NCBI GenBank assembly: GCA_050951095.1
Contig: JBMNIQ010000003.1
Location: 488,762 to 552,761 of the forward strand
Direction: 5' to 3'
Length of the DNA stretch: 64,000 nt
DNA from: UMGS1519 sp050951095
Lineage (GTDB): Bacteria; Actinomycetota; Coriobacteriia; Coriobacteriales; Eggerthellaceae
The position numbers were made by a program, and so were the translations under genes. The notes beneath the pieces are model-generated. The model was not told the DNA's origin and made no database searches. It was given only the letters and a program-made list of their open reading frames with translations. This document shows positions 16,923-26,045 of this stretch, piece after piece; the stretch's first letter is position 1, and every line of letters starts with the position of its first letter.

Positions 16923-18242
16923 TTACGTGAAGATGAACATGACCACGAAGGCAGCGGTGGCAATCCACATCAGGGGGCTGACCTGGCGGCCTTCGCCCTT
17001 TGCCAGCATGATCAGGCAGTAGGAGATGAAGCCCATGCCGATGCCGTAGGTGATCGAGCTGGTCAGGGGAATGCCGATGATGGTGATGAAGGCGGAGAAT
17101 GCGGTTTCCAGCTTCGCCCAATCGATGTTCACGATGTCGCTGATCATCAGGTAGCCCACCACGGTCAGGGCACCGCAGGTTGCCGAGCCGCTGACCATGT
17201 TGACGATGGGCGAAAGGAACGCGAACACCAGGAAGAGGCCGGCGATGATCAGGTTCGAGAAGCCGGTGCGCGCGCCCGCCGCCGCGCCGGAAGTGGACTC
17301 GGCGAACGTGGTGATGGAGCTGGCGCCCATGAAGCCGCCGACGATAGCTGCAGCGGAGTCGGTGACCAGGATCTTCTGGATGTCTTCGACGTTGCCTTCC
17401 TTGTCGGCGAACTTGCCCTGGATGCCCACGGCCACCACGGTGCCCATGGTGTCGAAGAAGTCGCTCATCAGCAGGGAAAAGACCATCAGCAGCAGCGCGG
17501 GTTGCAGGAACACTTGCAGCAGCGCCATGGTGCCGGTGTTGGGGTCGGTTTGCAGCGGGGCGGCGAAGGTGGAGAAGTCCAGGCCGAAATCCCAGGTGGT
17601 GGGCAGGGTGGTGACGCCCAGGGGAATGCCGATAATCGTGGCGGCGATGATGGAGATCATCAGGTCGCCCTTCACATTGAGCGCCCGGAGAATGATGGCC
17701 AGGGCAATGGAGATGAACGAGACGATGCAGACCGGCGAGGTGACGCTGCCCAAGGTCAGAAGCGTATCGGGGTCCGCGACGATGACGCCGCCGTTCCGCA
17801 GGCCGATGAAGGCGATGAACAGGCCGATGCCGATGCCGATTGCGTGGCGCAGGCTGGCGGGAATGGCGTCCATGACCGCTTTCCGCAGGCCGCAGAGCAC
17901 CAGGATCAAGATGATGACGCCCTCGACCAGAACCACGCCCATGGCCACGCGCCAGTCCACGGCGTTCTCGTTCGCGCAAAGGGTGAACGCCACTATCGTG
18001 CTGATGCCCATGCCGGAAGCCAGGGCCAACGGCCGATTGGCAATCAGGCCCATGGCAAGGGTCATGATGGCGGCGCCGACGCAGGTGGCCGTCAGCGCTG
18101 CGTTGAAGGGAATGCCGGCTGAAACCAGAATCTGCGGGTTGACCGCAATGATGTAGGCCATGGCCAGAAAGGTGGTCAGGCCGCCGATGATCTCCTGGCC
18201 ATACGAGCTGCCGCGTTCTCGAATCTTGAAGAAGGTATCCAT
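16923..18242 (-). CDS. NCS2 family purine permease, AzgA-like
   Basis: 439 residues, 12-14 membrane segments. The N-terminal ERGSSYGQEIIGGLTTFLAM and ALASGMGISTIVAF are typical of the AzgA/PbuG/PbuO group, proton symporters for hypoxanthine, guanine or adenine. The conserved ESTSGAAAGARTGFSNL motif is present in the second half. It appears monocistronic. Exact base specificity cannot be told. Confidence 0.9.
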   Translation of the reverse strand: MDTFFKIRERGSSYGQEIIGGLTTFLAMAYIIAVNPQILVSAGIPFNAALTATCVGAAIMTLAMGLIANRPLALASGMGISTIVAFTLCANENAVDWRVAMGVVLVEGVIILILVLCGLRKAVMDAIPASLRHAIGIGIGLFIAFIGLRNGGVIVADPDTLLTLGSVTSPVCIVSFISIALAIILRALNVKGDLMISIIAATIIGIPLGVTTLPTTWDFGLDFSTFAAPLQTDPNTGTMALLQVFLQPALLLMVFSLLMSDFFDTMGTVVAVGIQGKFADKEGNVEDIQKILVTDSAAAIVGGFMGASSITTFAESTSGAAAGARTGFSNLIIAGLFLVFAFLSPIVNMVSGSATCGALTVVGYLMISDIVNIDWAKLETAFSAFITIIGIPLTSSITYGIGMGFISYCLIMLAKGEGRQVSPLMWIATAAFVVMFIFT

Positions 18243-18408
18243 ACCGTCTTCCGCTGCCTTTCTCCAGGTGGTTGATACGGGTAATACAGTGTGGGTTGCA
18301 TTATAGGGGTATGCAGGCTGCTTCCTGCGGGAAATCCCTGCTAATCGGGGAGCGATTGGAGCTCAGGGGAGCTTGGGGCGGCGGCACCGGCTTGTTCGCG
18401 GTTCGCCG

Positions 18409-19386
18409 TTACCGGGCGCCGGCGGCGTGCCCCGTATTCCGTTGCGGCAGCGAGATGACCACCAGCATGCCTGCCATCAGGATGAATCCCAGCCAATCGG
18501 CGCCGGTGAACGCCGTCCCCAGCAGCGTTGCGCTCAGGATGCAGGCCGTAGCGGGTTCGGCCACGCCGATCAGGCTTCCCTTCACGGAGCCGATGATGGA
18601 CGTGCCCCACAGGTACATGCCGAATGCGGCGAACGTGCCCAGGACGCTGGTCCCGCCGATAAGCGCAAGCCATGACAACGGGCCGATGGTGGAAGCGGCG
18701 GGAATCAAGGATGCTGCTTCGCCTTGACCGGAGAGCATAGCAGCAGCCAGGACAGCGGAGGACACCACGGCGCTGACGCACATGCCGCACCCGATGACCA
18801 TGATGCTGGAGAAGCGGGCGTACAGCCGCTCGGGTGCAATCAGGTAGAGCGTCACGGCAAGCGCGTTGAGGATGCCCCAGGCCAGGCCTGCAAGGGGGAT
18901 GTTCAAGGTGCCCAGGTCGCCTTTTGTGGCAATGAGCCAGGTGGCGGCAACAGCCAAGATGACGGCGGCAAGTTCGCGCAGCTTGGGCGCGCGATGCGCC
19001 TTCAGGCAGGCAATCAGCAGCACGAACACGCTGGCAAGCATCTGCAGCACCGTGGCCGTGCCGGCATTCGTGATGCCGGTGGAAACGGCGTACGTTGACT
19101 GGCTGCCGAACAGCCCTATGCCGAACAGGCAGGTCAGCGCAACGTACGTGGGATTCGCAAGCAGTGCCTTCAGCTGCGCGCGGTAGCGTATGGCAATGAG
19201 TGCGATGAACAGGAGCGCGGCGGTGACGGCGCGCACGGCGGTAATGAACAGAGGACTCATAGACGAGACGTCCTGCAGGTATTGGATACAGACGCCGGAG
19301 AACCCCCAGAAGCAGGCGCCGATGAATGCGACGACAAGGCCCAACAGGTATCGGGTGTTCTTGGTGTTCGCTGATGCGGCGCTCAT
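18409..19386 (-). CDS. DMT superfamily (EamA) transporter
   Basis: 325 residues from MSAASANTKNTRYLLG, with ten membrane segments in two EamA repeats (GFSGVCIQYL near residue 27; GGTSVLGTFAAFGMYLWGTS in the second). A frame extends further upstream but lacks family features. Such proteins export amino acids, nucleotide sugars or other metabolites. The late segment SLIGVAEPATACILSATLLG is the usual EamA motif. Monocistronic; substrate unknown. Confidence 0.88.
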   Translation of the reverse strand: MSAASANTKNTRYLLGLVVAFIGACFWGFSGVCIQYLQDVSSMSPLFITAVRAVTAALLFIALIAIRYRAQLKALLANPTYVALTCLFGIGLFGSQSTYAVSTGITNAGTATVLQMLASVFVLLIACLKAHRAPKLRELAAVILAVAATWLIATKGDLGTLNIPLAGLAWGILNALAVTLYLIAPERLYARFSSIMVIGCGMCVSAVVSSAVLAAAMLSGQGEAASLIPAASTIGPLSWLALIGGTSVLGTFAAFGMYLWGTSIIGSVKGSLIGVAEPATACILSATLLGTAFTGADWLGFILMAGMLVVISLPQRNTGHAAGAR

Positions 19387-19664
19387 CCGTGTCCTTTCAT
19401 GTTTTCCCGTACAGCGCGAATGGTTCGCGTTCTCGACAATGTTATGCAAGGCAACCATTCTACAGGTGGTGCTGTGCAAGATTCGCGTCAATTCCCGCGA
19501 TTGTCGGAGAAGGCGCCGGCACGTGCCGTTACGACGAGCGCAGTATCCGCGTGTGCGCCTTGCACCCGAATCTCGCTGCCAACCAACTCGGCTTCGCGTA
19601 TCGTATATCTCAGGCAAGTGCGGGGTCTGCGCACAGGTGCGCGGCAAGGCGGAAGGCGGTCGCC

Positions 19665-22244
19665 ATGGCGGCATTCGACAGGATAAAAAGCGGCATCGAT
19701 GCCCTCGATACCGCATTGGACAACATCCGTTTGGGCGACAATGTGGTGTTCCAGCTGTCGCGCCTGGAAGAGTTCGCGTACTTCACCGAACCGTTCGTGC
19801 ACCAGGCCATTGCCGACGGGCGCGACTTGATCTACTTCCGCTTCGCGTCGCACGACCCGTTTTTCGCTCCCATGCCGGGCCTGAAGATATACGAGCTTGA
19901 TCCGAATGTCGGCTTCGAGACGTTCACGGTGCAGGTTCGCCGCATCATCACAGAGCATGGGCGCGATGCGTTCTATGTGTTCGATAGCCTGAGCGATTTG
20001 CGCGTGGCCTGGTCGTCCGACCTGATGATGGCCAACTTCTTCCGTGTGACCTGCCCCTATCTGTTCGAGCTGGACACGGTGGCGTTCTTCCCGGTGCTGC
20101 GCGGCGTGCACTCGTTCACGGCCATTGCGAAGATTCGCGACACCACGCAGCTCCTGTTGGACGTTGCTTCCGACGACGAGGGCAATGTGTTCCTGCACCC
20201 CATCAAGGTGTGGAACCGCTATACGCCCACGATGTTCGCCGCGCATCGGTACCGTCCGGAAGACAAGACGGTCTCCGTGCTCACGGACGGCGTGGAGATC
20301 AGCCGGTATTATGCGGCCATGAACCAGAGTCCGGTCACCAGCGAGGAGCGGAACATCGATTCCTGGGACCGTTTCTTCATGGATTGCCGTTTGGACGAGG
20401 CGCGCGGGCAGCTTTCCAGCGATGCCTGCGCGAAGATGTGCAACATGATGATGACGAAGGATCCGCATATGCGCGATCTGGTGAAGAGGTACTTCAAGCC
20501 GGCCGACTATTTCGAGGTGCGCGACCGCATGGTGGGCACGGGCCTGGTCGGCGGCAAGAGCTGCGGCATGCTGGTGGCGCGCAAGATCGTGGAAACCGCC
20601 CTGCCCGAGATGAAGGGCCGCTTCGAGCCGCATGATTCGTTCTATGTGGGTACGGACGTGTTCTATACGTACATCGTTTACAACGACCTGTGGAAGCTGC
20701 GCGTGGCCCAGAGCGGCGAGGGCTTCGTCAGCGCCGCGCCCGCTTTGAAGGAGGGCATCGAGCAGGGCACGTTCCCCAGCGATATCCGCGAGCAGTTCAA
20801 ACGCATCCTGGACTATTACGGCCAAGCGCCCATTATCGTGCGCTCCTCGAGTTTCCTGGAGGACGGCTTCGGCAATGCGTTCGCAGGCAAGTACGATTCC
20901 GTGTTCTGCGCCAATGTGGGCACCCCCGACGAGCGGCTTCGCGAGTTCGAGAACGCCGTGCGCCATGTGTACGCGTCCTCGCTGGACCGCTCGGCGCTGG
21001 AATACCGTCTGCGCAACGGCCTGGACGAACGCGAGGAGCAGATGTCGCTGCTGGTCATGCGCGTAAGCGGGTCGTATCTGGATGCGACCAGCTTCATGCC
21101 AACAGCTGCAGGCGTGGGCTATTCGCACAGCGCATATTGCTGGATGCCCGGCATGGACCCGGATGCCGGCATGCTCCGCCTGGTCATGGGTTTGGGGACG
21201 AAGGCTGTGGATCGGACGGAGCGCGACTATCCGCGCATCGTCAGCCTGGACCATCCGCAGGCTACGACGGCGAAGACGACGGCGGAGAAGCACCGGTATT
21301 GCCAGCGGTATGCGAATTTCATCGACCTGGATAAGCGCGAGCTTGGCGAGGCCCTGTGCACGGATTTGGCGCCGAAAATGTCCGTCAACTCGCGCAATGC
21401 CGTTTTCGAGCATGATTTTGAAGCCGAGGAGAGCCTGCGGTCGCGCGGCAAGTTCCGCCCGGTGCTGTTCGCATCGTGTCGGGGGCTGGTAGCGAACCGG
21501 GAGCTTACGGACTTGATGTCCCGCATTCTGCGCGTGCTGCAAGATGCGTACGGGAGCGCTGTCGACATCGAGTTCACCATCAATGTCGGCGCGGAGAATG
21601 CCTTCGTGGTGAATCTGCTGCAGTGCCGTCCCATTCGCGCGCTGAAGGGCGGGACCGGCGTGCAGCTTCCCGTGGTTCCGGATAATCAGGCGGTTCTGCA
21701 TACCGTGGGCGAGGGCATGGGCAACGACCGTGCCGACCAGCTGGATGTCGTGGTGAATGTGGATCCCGGCGCCTACTATCGCTGCCCCTATGCGCTTAAG
21801 CCGAGCGTTGCTTCTTTGATAGGTGCAGCGAATGCATATTGCTCGAAGCGTAATCTGAAGGCAGCGCTGTTCACGCCTGGCAGGTTGGGTACCAGCTCGC
21901 CTGAACTGGGCGTTCCCGCTACCTTTGCGGATATCAGCACGTTCTGCGCGCTGTTCGAGGTGGCTTATTCGGCGGCAGGGTATGCGCCCGAGCTTTCCTA
22001 CGGCAGCCATATGTTCCAAGATCTGGTGGAGGCGGATATCTGCTACGGCGCGGTTATGGAAAACGACACGTGTCGTGCATTTCATCTTGAGCTGTTGAGC
22101 AAATGCCCGGATATCACGCGCGATGCACTCGGCGATGTGCCTGAAGAGCTTGCCGGTATTGTCTCCGTTATCGATGTACGTTCGTATGAACTGGGGCTTT
22201 GGCGCGACTCGCTGAGCAATGAGACCTTAGTGGCGCGGAAATAG
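19665..22244 (+). CDS. PEP/pyruvate-binding ATP-grasp protein with degenerate KaiC-like N-terminal domain
   Basis: 859 residues. Residues ~1-230 follow the RecA/KaiC plan (FDRIKSGIDALDTALDNI, then FQLSRLEEFAYFTEPFVHQA, then a hydrophobic strand ending VFDSLSDL), but the P-loop G-x4-GKT is missing. From ~290 the sequence has GLVGGKSCGMLVARK and from ~390 RSSSFLEDGFGNAFAGKYDS, typical of PPDK/PEP-synthase nucleotide-binding domains, ending near LLQCRPIR. There is no phosphohistidine domain or PEP barrel. It may be a phosphotransferase-like or regulatory enzyme of unknown substrate. The start follows GGCGGTCGCC; a longer frame is open upstream without family features. Confidence 0.8.
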   Translation: MAAFDRIKSGIDALDTALDNIRLGDNVVFQLSRLEEFAYFTEPFVHQAIADGRDLIYFRFASHDPFFAPMPGLKIYELDPNVGFETFTVQVRRIITEHGRDAFYVFDSLSDLRVAWSSDLMMANFFRVTCPYLFELDTVAFFPVLRGVHSFTAIAKIRDTTQLLLDVASDDEGNVFLHPIKVWNRYTPTMFAAHRYRPEDKTVSVLTDGVEISRYYAAMNQSPVTSEERNIDSWDRFFMDCRLDEARGQLSSDACAKMCNMMMTKDPHMRDLVKRYFKPADYFEVRDRMVGTGLVGGKSCGMLVARKIVETALPEMKGRFEPHDSFYVGTDVFYTYIVYNDLWKLRVAQSGEGFVSAAPALKEGIEQGTFPSDIREQFKRILDYYGQAPIIVRSSSFLEDGFGNAFAGKYDSVFCANVGTPDERLREFENAVRHVYASSLDRSALEYRLRNGLDEREEQMSLLVMRVSGSYLDATSFMPTAAGVGYSHSAYCWMPGMDPDAGMLRLVMGLGTKAVDRTERDYPRIVSLDHPQATTAKTTAEKHRYCQRYANFIDLDKRELGEALCTDLAPKMSVNSRNAVFEHDFEAEESLRSRGKFRPVLFASCRGLVANRELTDLMSRILRVLQDAYGSAVDIEFTINVGAENAFVVNLLQCRPIRALKGGTGVQLPVVPDNQAVLHTVGEGMGNDRADQLDVVVNVDPGAYYRCPYALKPSVASLIGAANAYCSKRNLKAALFTPGRLGTSSPELGVPATFADISTFCALFEVAYSAAGYAPELSYGSHMFQDLVEADICYGAVMENDTCRAFHLELLSKCPDITRDALGDVPEELAGIVSVIDVRSYELGLWRDSLSNETLVARK

Positions 22245-22260
22245 ACGCGGGCTTCACGGT

Positions 22261-22332
22261 TGCAAACTAGGTGTTGGCCGGACTTGCGAGACGGGTGTTA
22301 GCCAGGAGTGCAAAATAGGTGTTGGCCAGGAT
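22261..22332. repeat. three tandem 24-bp repeats
   Basis: Units start at 22261, 22285 and 22309 and share the pattern TGCAAAMTAGGTGTTGGCCRG with a few substitutions. They directly precede the 15-bp minisatellite. On the minus strand they read as an 8-residue repeat with a T-P core. Confidence 0.8.
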
Positions 22333-22353
22333 TTCAATCCGCGTTGTCGCGCC

Positions 22354-22486
22354 ATGCCTGGCTGCCTCATGCCTGGCTGCCTCATGCTTGGCTGCCTCAT
22401 GCTTGGCTGCCTCATGCCTGGCTGCCTCATGCTTGGCTGCCTCATGCTTGGCTGCCTCATGCTTGGCTGCCTCATGCTTGGCTGCC
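22354..22486. repeat. 15-bp minisatellite, nine units
   Basis: Nine tandem copies of ATGCYTGGCTGCCTC, the last one incomplete; the only variable base is C or T at position 5. Units are in codon phase on both strands. Plus strand reads M-P/L-G-C-L repeats. The minus-strand frame 22254-22535 would encode a 93-residue M-R-Q-P-S/G repeat protein. Near identity of units suggests recent expansion and likely length variation between strains. Whether either frame is translated is unknown. Confidence 0.85.
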
Positions 22487-23221
22487 GTACCGATTGTTCT
22501 ATGCCGTCGATGCGCGGCAAGCGCTCGGAGCTCATTATGGCGATGTGAAACGCTGTCTACTCGCGCAGCCTGCGTGATACGCGCTTAGCCGCTGAGCAAT
22601 CGGCGAGATTTCGTGCGTGGCGGGGGGTTCAGCAGCTGCCTCCAACAGATTTCGATTTATTGGACGAAAATCGCGTTTGGGAATGGTATAGCTACCTCTA
22701 ACTTGGATAGGCGCAATGCGGCGCGGCTCGATGGAAATGCTGCAGTCGCAAGACATGCATTTGACCTGGGGATATACGCAACGCTACAAAACGGAAAACA
22801 CAGGCGATAAAAATTAGAAAGCATTAAACCATTCCCAAGTTCGTTCTTCGTCCAATTTTTTCGATTTTGCTGGAGGTCCGCCTGCGTCGTGCGGGTCTAA
22901 GCTGACAAAACATAGAACGGAGTAAGGGGAGCATGCCTCGCAATCGCGAATTTCGCCGTTGGCGCTGATGGACGCCGAGGCGCAGGCGGTTTTGCCGTCA
23001 GGGCTTGCTTGATGTTGTGCTGTGCGTTTGCCTTTCGTCTCTTTCTGCATATCGCTCAGAGGCACTGCTATACAGTTCGCGTATGGCAACAAATACGGGA
23101 AGCATTGTACAACCGCAGATTGCATACCGAAAATTTCCCTAGAACACGAAATCCAATATGCATGAAGAGTTATAGCTGTGCGAATCGCAGCAGCTTTGCC
23201 TTCGTGGGGGGAGGTCTTTCT
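22487..23221. other. non-coding or uncertain interval, lower GC
   Basis: After the minisatellite, about 730 bp are poorer in G+C than the neighbours. The only sizeable frame is minus strand 22814-23125 (103 codons; from an internal Met, 78 codons starting MQKETKGKRTAQH and ending RTWEWFNAF). It has no recognisable domain, no good ribosome site, and I cannot tell whether it is a gene or a relic. The promoter of the AEC transporter probably lies at the right edge. Confidence 0.4.
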
Positions 23222-24145
23222 ATGGCAGTGCTTCAGCAGATGCTTATCTTCGGCATCCTCATCGTCGTGGGCCTGTTCGCGCGGCGGTTCGGCATGATCA
23301 CGCAGAACAATCAGCAGCAGCTCTCGTCGCTTGTCGTGAACGTCACGTATCCGGCACTCATTCTGTCCAGCGCGCTTTCTGCAGGAGAGCGCCTGGATAA
23401 CGGCGCGCTCTTGACGGCCCTGGGCGCCACCGTCGCGCTCATTGCGCTGGCCCTGGTTGCCGGATGGTTGCTGCCCATTGTGTTACGTTATCCGCGCGAG
23501 CGTCGGAGCATCTTCACGCTCATGACGGTTTTCACGAACATCGGCTTCATGGGCGTGCCGATGATCCGCGGCCTGTACGGCAACGACGCGCTAATCTATA
23601 TGACCATCTTCCTGATTCCGTTCAACCTGATGTTCTACGCATATGCCATCCCGAAACTGCAGGGCAAGATTGGCAAGAAGGGCGCCTTCAAGCCGCGCGA
23701 CCTGCTGAATGCGGGCATGGTGTCCTGTGCGCTGGCCATTGTCTTCTACTTGGCGAATATTCCCGTGCCGGAGTTCGTGTCCAGCGCTGTGGATATGGTC
23801 GGCAGCATGACTGCTCCCTTGGGCATGATGCTGCTGGGCTCGTTCCTGACGGATGTGAATTGGAAGACGCTTGCCACCGACGTGCGAATTTGGCTGTTCA
23901 CGGGTATCAAGATGTTCGTGGTCCCGGTGGTTATCGTTTGGATCCTTTCGTTTTTCATTCAGGATCGCATCCTGTTGGCGGTCTGCCTTGCGGCTATTGC
24001 CACGCCGTCCGGCAACGTATTGGCGCTGCTTGCGAACCTGTACAATCCCGCGCTTGCAGACGATGCAGTGAAAGGCATCGCGCTTACCACCGTCGTGTCC
24101 CTGGTCAGCATGACCGCGTGCTTCATGGTGCTGGGGTTGTCCTGA
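23222..24145 (+). CDS. AEC family (auxin efflux carrier-like) transporter
   Basis: 307 residues with ten membrane segments in two halves. VVNVTYPALILSSAL and TVFTNIGFMGVPMIRGLYG are conserved AEC motifs (the N-x-G-x2-G helix), and AIATPSGNVLALLANLY closes the second half. Bacterial members carry dicarboxylates such as malate or malonate. The start MAVLQQMLIFG was chosen because GGGGGAGG lies nine bases upstream; the frame is open further upstream without similarity. Confidence 0.9.
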   Translation: MAVLQQMLIFGILIVVGLFARRFGMITQNNQQQLSSLVVNVTYPALILSSALSAGERLDNGALLTALGATVALIALALVAGWLLPIVLRYPRERRSIFTLMTVFTNIGFMGVPMIRGLYGNDALIYMTIFLIPFNLMFYAYAIPKLQGKIGKKGAFKPRDLLNAGMVSCALAIVFYLANIPVPEFVSSAVDMVGSMTAPLGMMLLGSFLTDVNWKTLATDVRIWLFTGIKMFVVPVVIVWILSFFIQDRILLAVCLAAIATPSGNVLALLANLYNPALADDAVKGIALTTVVSLVSMTACFMVLGLS

Positions 24146-24282
24146 TTGAAGCCGCTGTGTGTAGTAATAAAAATATACTATCGGAAACAGCATAGTACGA
24201 TTAGAAACACTAATTATTCTGTCTTACGATGACGTCGTTCGAAAGGAAGGCCGCAGACGCGGCAATGAAGAAGGGGAGCAAC

Positions 24283-25113
24283 ATGAAGGACGTCATCTTG
24301 GTAATGGGAGCCGGCCGGATCAGCATGGCCTGCACGCGTCGTGTGGGTTACGGCAAGAAGATTATCCTGGGCGACAAGAACCCGGACAACGCGGAAGCTA
24401 TTGCAAAGACCATGAACGAGGCCGGCTTCGACGTACTGCCGATGGAGGCGGACCTCTCGTCTCGCGAATCTATCAAGGCCTTGATTGCGGAGGGCAAGAA
24501 GCATGGCCAGATAGCCATGCTCATCAACGGTGCCGGCGTTTCGCCCAGCCAGGCGTCTATCGAAACCATCTTGAAGGTGGATTTGTACGGTACGGCCGTT
24601 CTGCTGGAGGAAGTGGGCAAAGTCATCAAGGAAGGCGGTTGCGGCGTTACCGTCTCCAGCCAGTCCGGTTGGCGCATGCCTCAGCTGACACCCGAACAGG
24701 ATCGCGCTCTGGCCACGGCTCCGACCGAGGAGCTGCTGGATCTGGACTTCCTGCAGCCGGGGAACATCGAGAATACGCTGCGTGCCTATCAGCTGGCAAA
24801 ACGCTGCAATGAGAAGCGCGTCATGGGCCAGTCCGTGGAATGGGGTAGGTGCGGTGCCCGCATCAATGCCATTGCGCCCGGCATCATCGTGACGCCGCTG
24901 GCGCTGGACGAATTCAACGGCCCGCGCGGCGGTTTCTACAAGAATATGTTCGCGAAGTGCCCGGCGGGCCGTCCCGGTACAGCGGACGAGGTGGCCAACG
25001 TGGCGGAACTGCTGCTGTCCGACAAGGCAGCGTTCATGACTGGATCAACGGTGCTGATCGATGGAGGCGCAACCTCGTCCTATTTCTACGGCTCGCTGCA
25101 GCCGACGGAGTAG
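24283..25113 (+). CDS. short-chain dehydrogenase/reductase (SDR)
   Basis: 276 residues from MKDVILVMGAGRISMACTRR, chosen because AAGGGGAG stands a few bases upstream; an ATG 18 codons earlier is possible. NGAGVSPSQA, the catalytic region SSQSGWR and the C-terminal GSTVLIDGGAT are SDR features. The dinucleotide loop reads GAGRIS, where close members of this subgroup usually have GAGQIG, so the last Gly is replaced by Ser. The typical Y-x3-K pair is not in the usual S-x12-Y-x3-K spacing; YQLAKR further on may supply it. Preceded by an AT-rich promoter region (24150-24225). Substrate unknown. Confidence 0.85.
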   Translation: MKDVILVMGAGRISMACTRRVGYGKKIILGDKNPDNAEAIAKTMNEAGFDVLPMEADLSSRESIKALIAEGKKHGQIAMLINGAGVSPSQASIETILKVDLYGTAVLLEEVGKVIKEGGCGVTVSSQSGWRMPQLTPEQDRALATAPTEELLDLDFLQPGNIENTLRAYQLAKRCNEKRVMGQSVEWGRCGARINAIAPGIIVTPLALDEFNGPRGGFYKNMFAKCPAGRPGTADEVANVAELLLSDKAAFMTGSTVLIDGGATSSYFYGSLQPTE

Positions 25114-25154
25114 GTGAAGCGGGCAGGGACTGCCGTGTGCGATCCCTGATATCG

Positions 25155-25198
25155 AACGGGCCGACGGCCAGCTTTGGTCGTCGGCCCGTTGCTTTTCT
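25155..25198 (+). terminator. intrinsic terminator after SDR
   Basis: Inverted repeat AACGGGCCGAC / GTCGGCCCGTT (11-bp arms) with a loop around GGCCAGCTTTGGTC, followed by GCTTTTCT. Confidence 0.8.
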
Positions 25199-25260
25199 GT
25201 CCTCTCCGGCTTGACTTCGATAAGATGAAGGCCGCATGGCAAGAACGGGGAAGGACCCAC

Positions 25261-25824
25261 ATGATTTTCAGACAGGCGAAAACCGCTGACATCGATGCGG
25301 TGATGGCGGTTATCGAAGACGGCAGGACGGCCCTTGCGAATCTGGGGCTTGACCAGTGGCAGGGCGCAGAGCCGTCGCGCGAGACCATCGCATCCGACAT
25401 CGCCCACGGTTACAGCTACCTGGTGGCAGATGATGCCGATGAAACCGTGCTTGCCACCGTGTGCTTCTGGGATTGCGGCGAACCCGATTACGACCGCGTC
25501 GTTTCGGGCGCCTGGCTCACGGATTCTCCGAATTCTCCGGAAGCGGCGCAGAAGTCCGGCGCGCCGATAACGTATGTTGCGCTCCATCGCTTGGCTTCGT
25601 CTGCTGCTTCGCGCAGAAAAGGCGTCGCATCGTTCATGATCCGCAGCTGCTTCGATTTGGCTCGCGAGAAAGGCCTGACTAGCGTGCGCGCAGACACGCA
25701 TGCGGGCAACATTCCCATGCAGCGCACGTTCGAGAAGCTGGGCATGACCCGTTGCTGCGAGGTGCATATCACGAATCCGACGGAGGCAACGAAGCTGCGC
25801 ATCGGCTACGAGATAGTGCTGTAG
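25261..25824 (+). CDS. GNAT family N-acetyltransferase
   Basis: 187 residues from MIFRQAKTADIDAVMAVIED. The acetyl-CoA loop region reads LASSAASRRKGVASFMIRSC (R-x2-G-x-A form), followed by VRADTHAGNIPMQRTFEKLG, a common GNAT C-terminal signature for small-molecule or protein acetylases. GGGGAAGGA precedes the ATG. It stands alone between a terminator and the CDF promoter. Substrate unknown. Confidence 0.88.
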   Translation: MIFRQAKTADIDAVMAVIEDGRTALANLGLDQWQGAEPSRETIASDIAHGYSYLVADDADETVLATVCFWDCGEPDYDRVVSGAWLTDSPNSPEAAQKSGAPITYVALHRLASSAASRRKGVASFMIRSCFDLAREKGLTSVRADTHAGNIPMQRTFEKLGMTRCCEVHITNPTEATKLRIGYEIVL

Positions 25825-25955
25825 CTCGTGTCAGGTGACGATGCTCGACGCTAGAGAGGGATAGCGGCGTGCCGGTAATCGCCCGAATTGCTATTCGGGC
25901 GGAAATGCCGCTTATCGTGAAGACTTGCAGTCCCAGTTCCCGACATACACTCACA

Positions 25956-25986
25956 TTGACAACGCGTAGAAATATTTGATAAAAGA
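25956..25986 (+). promoter_or_regulatory. promoter of CDF exporter gene, twin of the gpx promoter
   Basis: TTGACA (25956-25961), 13 bases, then TTTGATAAAAGA (25975-25986). The hexamer, the spacer length and the 12-base block are identical to those before gpx at 3644-3674, although the spacers differ. Here no ATATTG palindrome follows; GATAATCGGCG comes instead. Confidence 0.65.
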
Positions 25987-26045
25987 TAATCGGCGCAAAT
26001 ATAAAATGCCTATCGGGAGCACCCGCGGGGTAGGGGGCCTTGGGA

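Noticed and set aside
19488..22085. 865-codon minus-strand frame
   Set aside because: Antisense shadow of the PEP/pyruvate-binding gene; composition is His/Arg/Gln-rich and shows no domain.
22354..22486. CRISPR array
   Set aside because: Repeats are directly adjacent 15-mers with no spacers, and no cas gene is near.
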